Assembly: GCA_026706385.1 (NCBI GenBank)
Contig: JAPOYV010000114.1
Coordinates: 124,001-188,000, forward strand
Source of the DNA: Gammaproteobacteria bacterium
Lineage (GTDB): Bacteria; Pseudomonadota; Gammaproteobacteria; Pseudomonadales; Azotimanducaceae
DNA length: 64,000 nucleotides
Reading direction: 5' to 3'
Positions 61,204 through 64,000 of the stretch are shown here, piece by piece. The translations under genes and the position numbers were made by a program. The notes beneath the pieces are model-generated. The model ran no database searches and was not told the DNA's origin. It saw only the letters and a program-made list of their open reading frames with translations. Position 1 is the first letter of the stretch. The number at the start of each line of letters is the position of its first letter.

Positions 61204-61792
61204 CCGACAACCGCTACCCGCGGAGCCTGATCGAGCCGCTGCTAGTCAGGACAGCGTTTCCGGAAAGCTACCGGATCATGCCGCGGCCACATGTCGGATC
61301 GCCTTTGGGAACAACCCCCGCAGATTCCCGTTTCGCAACCCGGACCGGGAGTTATGCGGTCCTGTATTCAGCGGCCACCTTCACCACGGCGTTCATCGAG
61401 ACAATCGTCAGGGATCGGTTCGTGCATCGCCGAACGCGGAAGGTCGCGTTTCGCGAGATCACGGAACGGGGGTGGGTCCGCGTATCGGTGAAACCAGGCA
61501 CGGGGCTGATGCTTCTCGACCTTCGCGCAGATGGCTGCACGCGCATCGGGGCGCCGACGGACGTCGTTCAGGCGAGGAATCATGCAGCCGGGCGCGCCTT
61601 GGCAAGGCTATCCATGCTGCACATGAGGATGTCGACGGATTGGTCTACTCGTCCCGCCTGATGGGTGAAGATGTTTACGCGATCTATGATCGAAGTGTCG
61701 TAAAACTGGAAGCGGGCGACGTTGGGCAACTGGAGGAGCACGTGGAGCTACCGGATATTCTGGAGCACCACGGGATAGGACTCCTGCTTTAG
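61200..61792 (+). pseudogene. RES-domain toxin gene with a single-base frame break
   Basis: RES toxins destroy NAD+. From GTG 61200 the domain reads normally through S-Y-A-V-L-Y-S-A and A-F-I-E-T-I-V-R-D-R, but the frame ends at 61661. The expected RES end (A-A-H-E-D-V-D-G-L-V-Y-S-S-R) lies in another frame and runs to 61792. One base missing near 61605-61611 explains it. The cell would carry a dead toxin with an intact antitoxin, or the base was lost in sequencing or assembly. Joined length would be about 197 residues, longer than the usual 150-160 for RES. Confidence 0.75.
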
Positions 61793-61886
61793 AGGGGGCG
61801 TGCGGTGGATTTGTTGTGGGCCGTCCGCTACTGAGACTTGACGCCGAAATGTGAAGGAATCGAAGCGCGTTACAGACGACGGCCTT

Positions 61887-61907
61887 GACCCCACATTCGA
61901 CCCCACA
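61887..61907. repeat. Paired GACCCCACA direct repeats near tRNA-Sec
   Basis: GACCCCACA occurs at 61887-61895 and 61899-61907, separated by TTC, in a non-coding stretch (61793-62044) between the broken toxin gene and the 3' end of tRNA-Sec. Such repeats beside a tRNA 3' end are typical of integration-site remnants. No integrase gene is in the window. Confidence 0.5.
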
Positions 61908-62044
61908 AAACGTACTCGTCTAGTAGCGTTTCGGAGAGGTTAACAAACTCCGAATCGTCGTCCCGCGCTCCTTCAAGAAATTGTTTCTAGGAGATTTTTA
62001 GGACGTCGATAGCCTTCATGAAACCCCATGAATGTGCATGATCC

Positions 62045-62138
62045 TGGCGGAAGAGGTAGGAGTCGAACCCACCGGGCACCTATCGAGCGCCCCGACGGCT
62101 TTGAAGGCCGCGCGCCCCACCGGAGACGATGCTCTTCC
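62045..62138 (-). tRNA. selC: tRNA-Sec (anticodon UCA)
   Basis: The 94-base gene has a GGAAGAG/CTCTTCC acceptor, an anticodon arm CGGC-CTTCAAA-GCCG with TCA, a long variable arm, a long T stem with TTCGACT and an encoded GCCA. It differs from the canonical bacterial Sec tRNA only in small ways: the eighth acceptor pair is C-C. It reads UGA as selenocysteine when charged by SerRS and SelA and delivered by SelB. The gene starts 26 bases after selB on the same strand, so the two may be co-transcribed. Confidence 0.93.
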
Positions 62139-62164
62139 GCGGGCCATTGTACGACCTTGTCCGA

Positions 62165-64000
62165 TCAGGCGGCGACTGCCGATGGCGTCCCGACTACCGT
62201 TCGCGTATCGCCTTGGCGCCGCGTGAAGCCCTTGGCGTCGAAGTGTTCGAGCACTTCGATGACGACGTTCCGGCCGACGCCGGTGGCATCGCGGAACTGG
62301 CGGACGGTGAACGGGCCGGCGCTGTCGAGGTTGATCGCGGTGTCGGCCAGTTCGAGGAGGCGGCCAGGCAGGTAGTAGCGCGTTGGGCTGATGCGGACGG
62401 CGAGTCCGAACGCAGGCAGGGCGCGCATGTCTTGTTCGAAAGGCGTGAATGGGCGTTTCAGGCGCTTGGCCAGGTCGCCCAGGCTTGGAGGTTGTATTGA
62501 GTCGAGCATCTGTTCGACGCTGCCGAACAGGCGGCTGACGTCGTCGGGCAGAGTCGCGCGATGGGCGGCGTCGGCGTACAGGCCGTTGCCGACTCTTACC
62601 GATCCTCTCTCAACTAATTCGGCGAGGACCAGCCGGCGTGCGGGGTCGCGGCCGGTGAGGGCTTCGAGCGTCATGCCTTCGCTGTCGGGATGTGCTTGGT
62701 GATGGTCGGACAGCGCGGTCTCGACGTGCTGCCGGGCTGTCGCGATCAGCGCGGGTGCCAGCCAGTGGCCGTCGATCTGCTCAAGACCTCCTTGGCCGCG
62801 CGCGAGGGCATCCACACTAGCGACCTTTGCGTTCCAGTCTCGGGCGAAGGCGTTGCCTTCGATGGGTTCCAGTGCCGCCTGGTGGGCCAACGAACCGGTC
62901 GGGTCACTAGGGTCGAGACCGCTTAGCAAGGCACGTCGCACGTCGCCACGTCGCCGTGTCCGCGGCACGCCGAGGTCGACGACGCGTCCGCCTCCCAACG
63001 TGCGTTCGAGGTCCTGGTCCCGGAGGACAACGCGGTCACCCACCTTGACGTGAAGCGGCGTATCGCAGAGCACGTCAACGAGTGCCTCGGCGCCAGGGGC
63101 CACCCGCGCGCTGTCGAGCAGAAGCAAGCGGCCGTGGGCATGACTCGTGGCGTGGTAGACGTGAACCGCCGCGTTGTGTCGGACCGGGCGCGGGAAGTCG
63201 TCGATGACGCTCAAACGCGCGGCGAAGCCGGTCTGTGGGTCGCGGACGTCCGGATCGAGCAGCCAGTCGCCGCGCCCGACTTCGTCGACGGCGACGCCGG
63301 CGAGGTTGATCGCGGCGCGATCGCCCGCTGTGGCACGGCTGGCCGACTCGTCCTGGACGTGCAAGCCGCGGACACGCGCTGCCGCGCCGGTCGAGGCGAG
63401 CACTAACCGGTCGCTGACGGCGGCGGTGCCCGCGGTCACGGTGCCGGTTACGACCACGCCGCTGCCGCGGATGGTGAAGGCGCGGTCGATCGCCAGGCGG
63501 AAGGGTGCATCCTGCTCGCGGTCGGGTGTTTGGGCGGCTGCGTCGGCGAGGTGCGTGCGTAGACCGTCGAAGCCGGTTCTGGTTTCGCAGGACAGTTCAA
63601 TGATCGGCGCGTCTTCGAGGAACGAGCCGGAGCCCAAGTCTCGGACCTGCCGCCGCACTTCGGACACCCGATCGCCGTCGACTCTGTCAATCTTGTTCAA
63701 GGCCACCAGGCCGCGCTGCAAGCCCAGCAGCCGAAGGATCTGCAAATGCTCACGGGACTGCGGCATTACGCCGTCGTCCGCCGCGACGACGAGGAGTGCG
63801 AACTGTCGCCCGGCCACGCCCGCGACCATGTTGTGGATGAACCGGTGGTGTCCCGGCACATCCACGAAGCCGACGCGCTGGCCGTGGATGTCGGTGTAGG
63901 CGAAGCCGAGGTCGATGGTCAGCCCGCGGCGCTTTTCTTCCGCTAGGCGATCGGTGTCCACGCCGGTCAGCGTGCGTACGATGGACGTCTTGCCGTGGTC
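62165..64000 (-). CDS. selB: Selenocysteine-specific elongation factor SelB, 5' end beyond window
   Basis: The visible 611 residues start with D-H-G-K-T-S (G1 P-loop) at the window edge, so roughly the first ten residues are missing. G2-G4 follow: [22 protein letters not shown]. Domains II and III and the C-terminal winged-helix repeats that bind SECIS RNA follow. SelB carries Sec-tRNA to the ribosome. It precedes selC by 26 bases. selA and selD are not in the window. Confidence 0.95.
   Translation of the reverse strand, partial: DHGKTSIVRTLTGVDTDRLAEEKRRGLTIDLGFAYTDIHGQRVGFVDVPGHHRFIHNMVAGVAGRQFALLVVAADDGVMPQSREHLQILRLLGLQRGLVALNKIDRVDGDRVSEVRRQVRDLGSGSFLEDAPIIELSCETRTGFDGLRTHLADAAAQTPDREQDAPFRLAIDRAFTIRGSGVVVTGTVTAGTAAVSDRLVLASTGAAARVRGLHVQDESASRATAGDRAAINLAGVAVDEVGRGDWLLDPDVRDPQTGFAARLSVIDDFPRPVRHNAAVHVYHATSHAHGRLLLLDSARVAPGAEALVDVLCDTPLHVKVGDRVVLRDQDLERTLGGGRVVDLGVPRTRRRGDVRRALLSGLDPSDPTGSLAHQAALEPIEGNAFARDWNAKVASVDALARGQGGLEQIDGHWLAPALIATARQHVETALSDHHQAHPDSEGMTLEALTGRDPARRLVLAELVERGSVRVGNGLYADAAHRATLPDDVSRLFGSVEQMLDSIQPPSLGDLAKRLKRPFTPFEQDMRALPAFGLAVRISPTRYYLPGRLLELADTAINLDSAGPFTVRQFRDATGVGRNVVIEVLEHFDAKGFTRRQGDTRTVVGTPSAVAA

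Noticed and set aside
62032-62226. ORF with E-E-V-G-V-E-P-T
   Set aside because: Antisense of tRNA-Sec, same artefact.

Overview
The window is GC-rich (I estimate about 65%), densely coded DNA that reads like a chromosome fragment from an uncultured aerobic gammaproteobacterium. The reasons are a gspE-F-G-H-I-J-K-L-M type II secretion operon in proteobacterial order, two TonB-dependent receptors, class II fumarase, a stand-alone aspartate carbamoyltransferase, and many unlinked hydrolases and dioxygenases. The lineage is inference; there is no rRNA or ribosomal-protein marker.

Layout. Bases 1-4,700 are an accessory patch. It holds a clipped retropepsin-like protease, unknown small genes, an IS1-like DDE transposase with its own promoter, a +1-frameshifted gene and two aberrant tRNA-like genes. 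Bases 4,900-9,440 carry a TonB receptor and an oligopeptide-type binding protein. Bases 9,488-13,509 hold a two-gene nuclease/helicase module (VRR-NUC, then RecB-like nuclease fused to a DinG/XPD helicase). Bases 13,539-17,265 hold a DUF1552 and DUF1592-type cytochrome-like pair. Bases 17,442-26,119 hold the T2SS operon, ending in an apparently exported SAM hydroxide adenosyltransferase. Bases 26,129-34,414 hold pyrB, pyk, a frameshifted RDD gene, a CmcJ/NvfI-type enzyme, a nucleoside hydrolase and a carnitine-type cluster (BKACE, 3-hydroxyacyl-CoA dehydrogenase family, CaiD-like). Bases 34,433-42,802 hold a membrane protein, two TlpA-like thioredoxins behind a second TonB receptor, a HEAT-repeat protein and a TauD-type dioxygenase. 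Bases 42,919-49,659 hold a GH127-like glycosidase, a sulfatase-esterase fusion, a VOC protein, fumC and a small membrane protein. Bases 49,684-60,504 hold esterase, nucleoside permease-like, GDPD, MFS, GNAT and amidase genes, with a selenoprotein among them. Bases 60,652-64,000 hold an Xre-RES toxin-antitoxin pair beside tRNA-Sec and selB.

The standout is a selenocysteine system. selB (clipped by the window end) and tRNA-Sec (anticodon UCA) lie in tandem. About 6 kb away, two ORFs at 55799-56254 and 56327-56956 are one reading frame interrupted by a single UGA. The joined 385-residue product resembles the PrdB/GrdB reductase selenoprotein family, has a U-x-x-C motif, and carries a strong bacterial SECIS hairpin with apical loop GGUCU starting 17 nt after the UGA. 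A conventional gene caller would split or truncate it. No other reductase subunit is nearby, so its partners and substrate are unknown.

A second theme is single-base frame breaks (a gene beside the transposase, the RDD gene, the RES toxin) together with tRNA-like genes whose anticodon loops are off by about one base. Sequence or assembly indels, or gene decay, are the simplest explanation; recoding is a less likely alternative.
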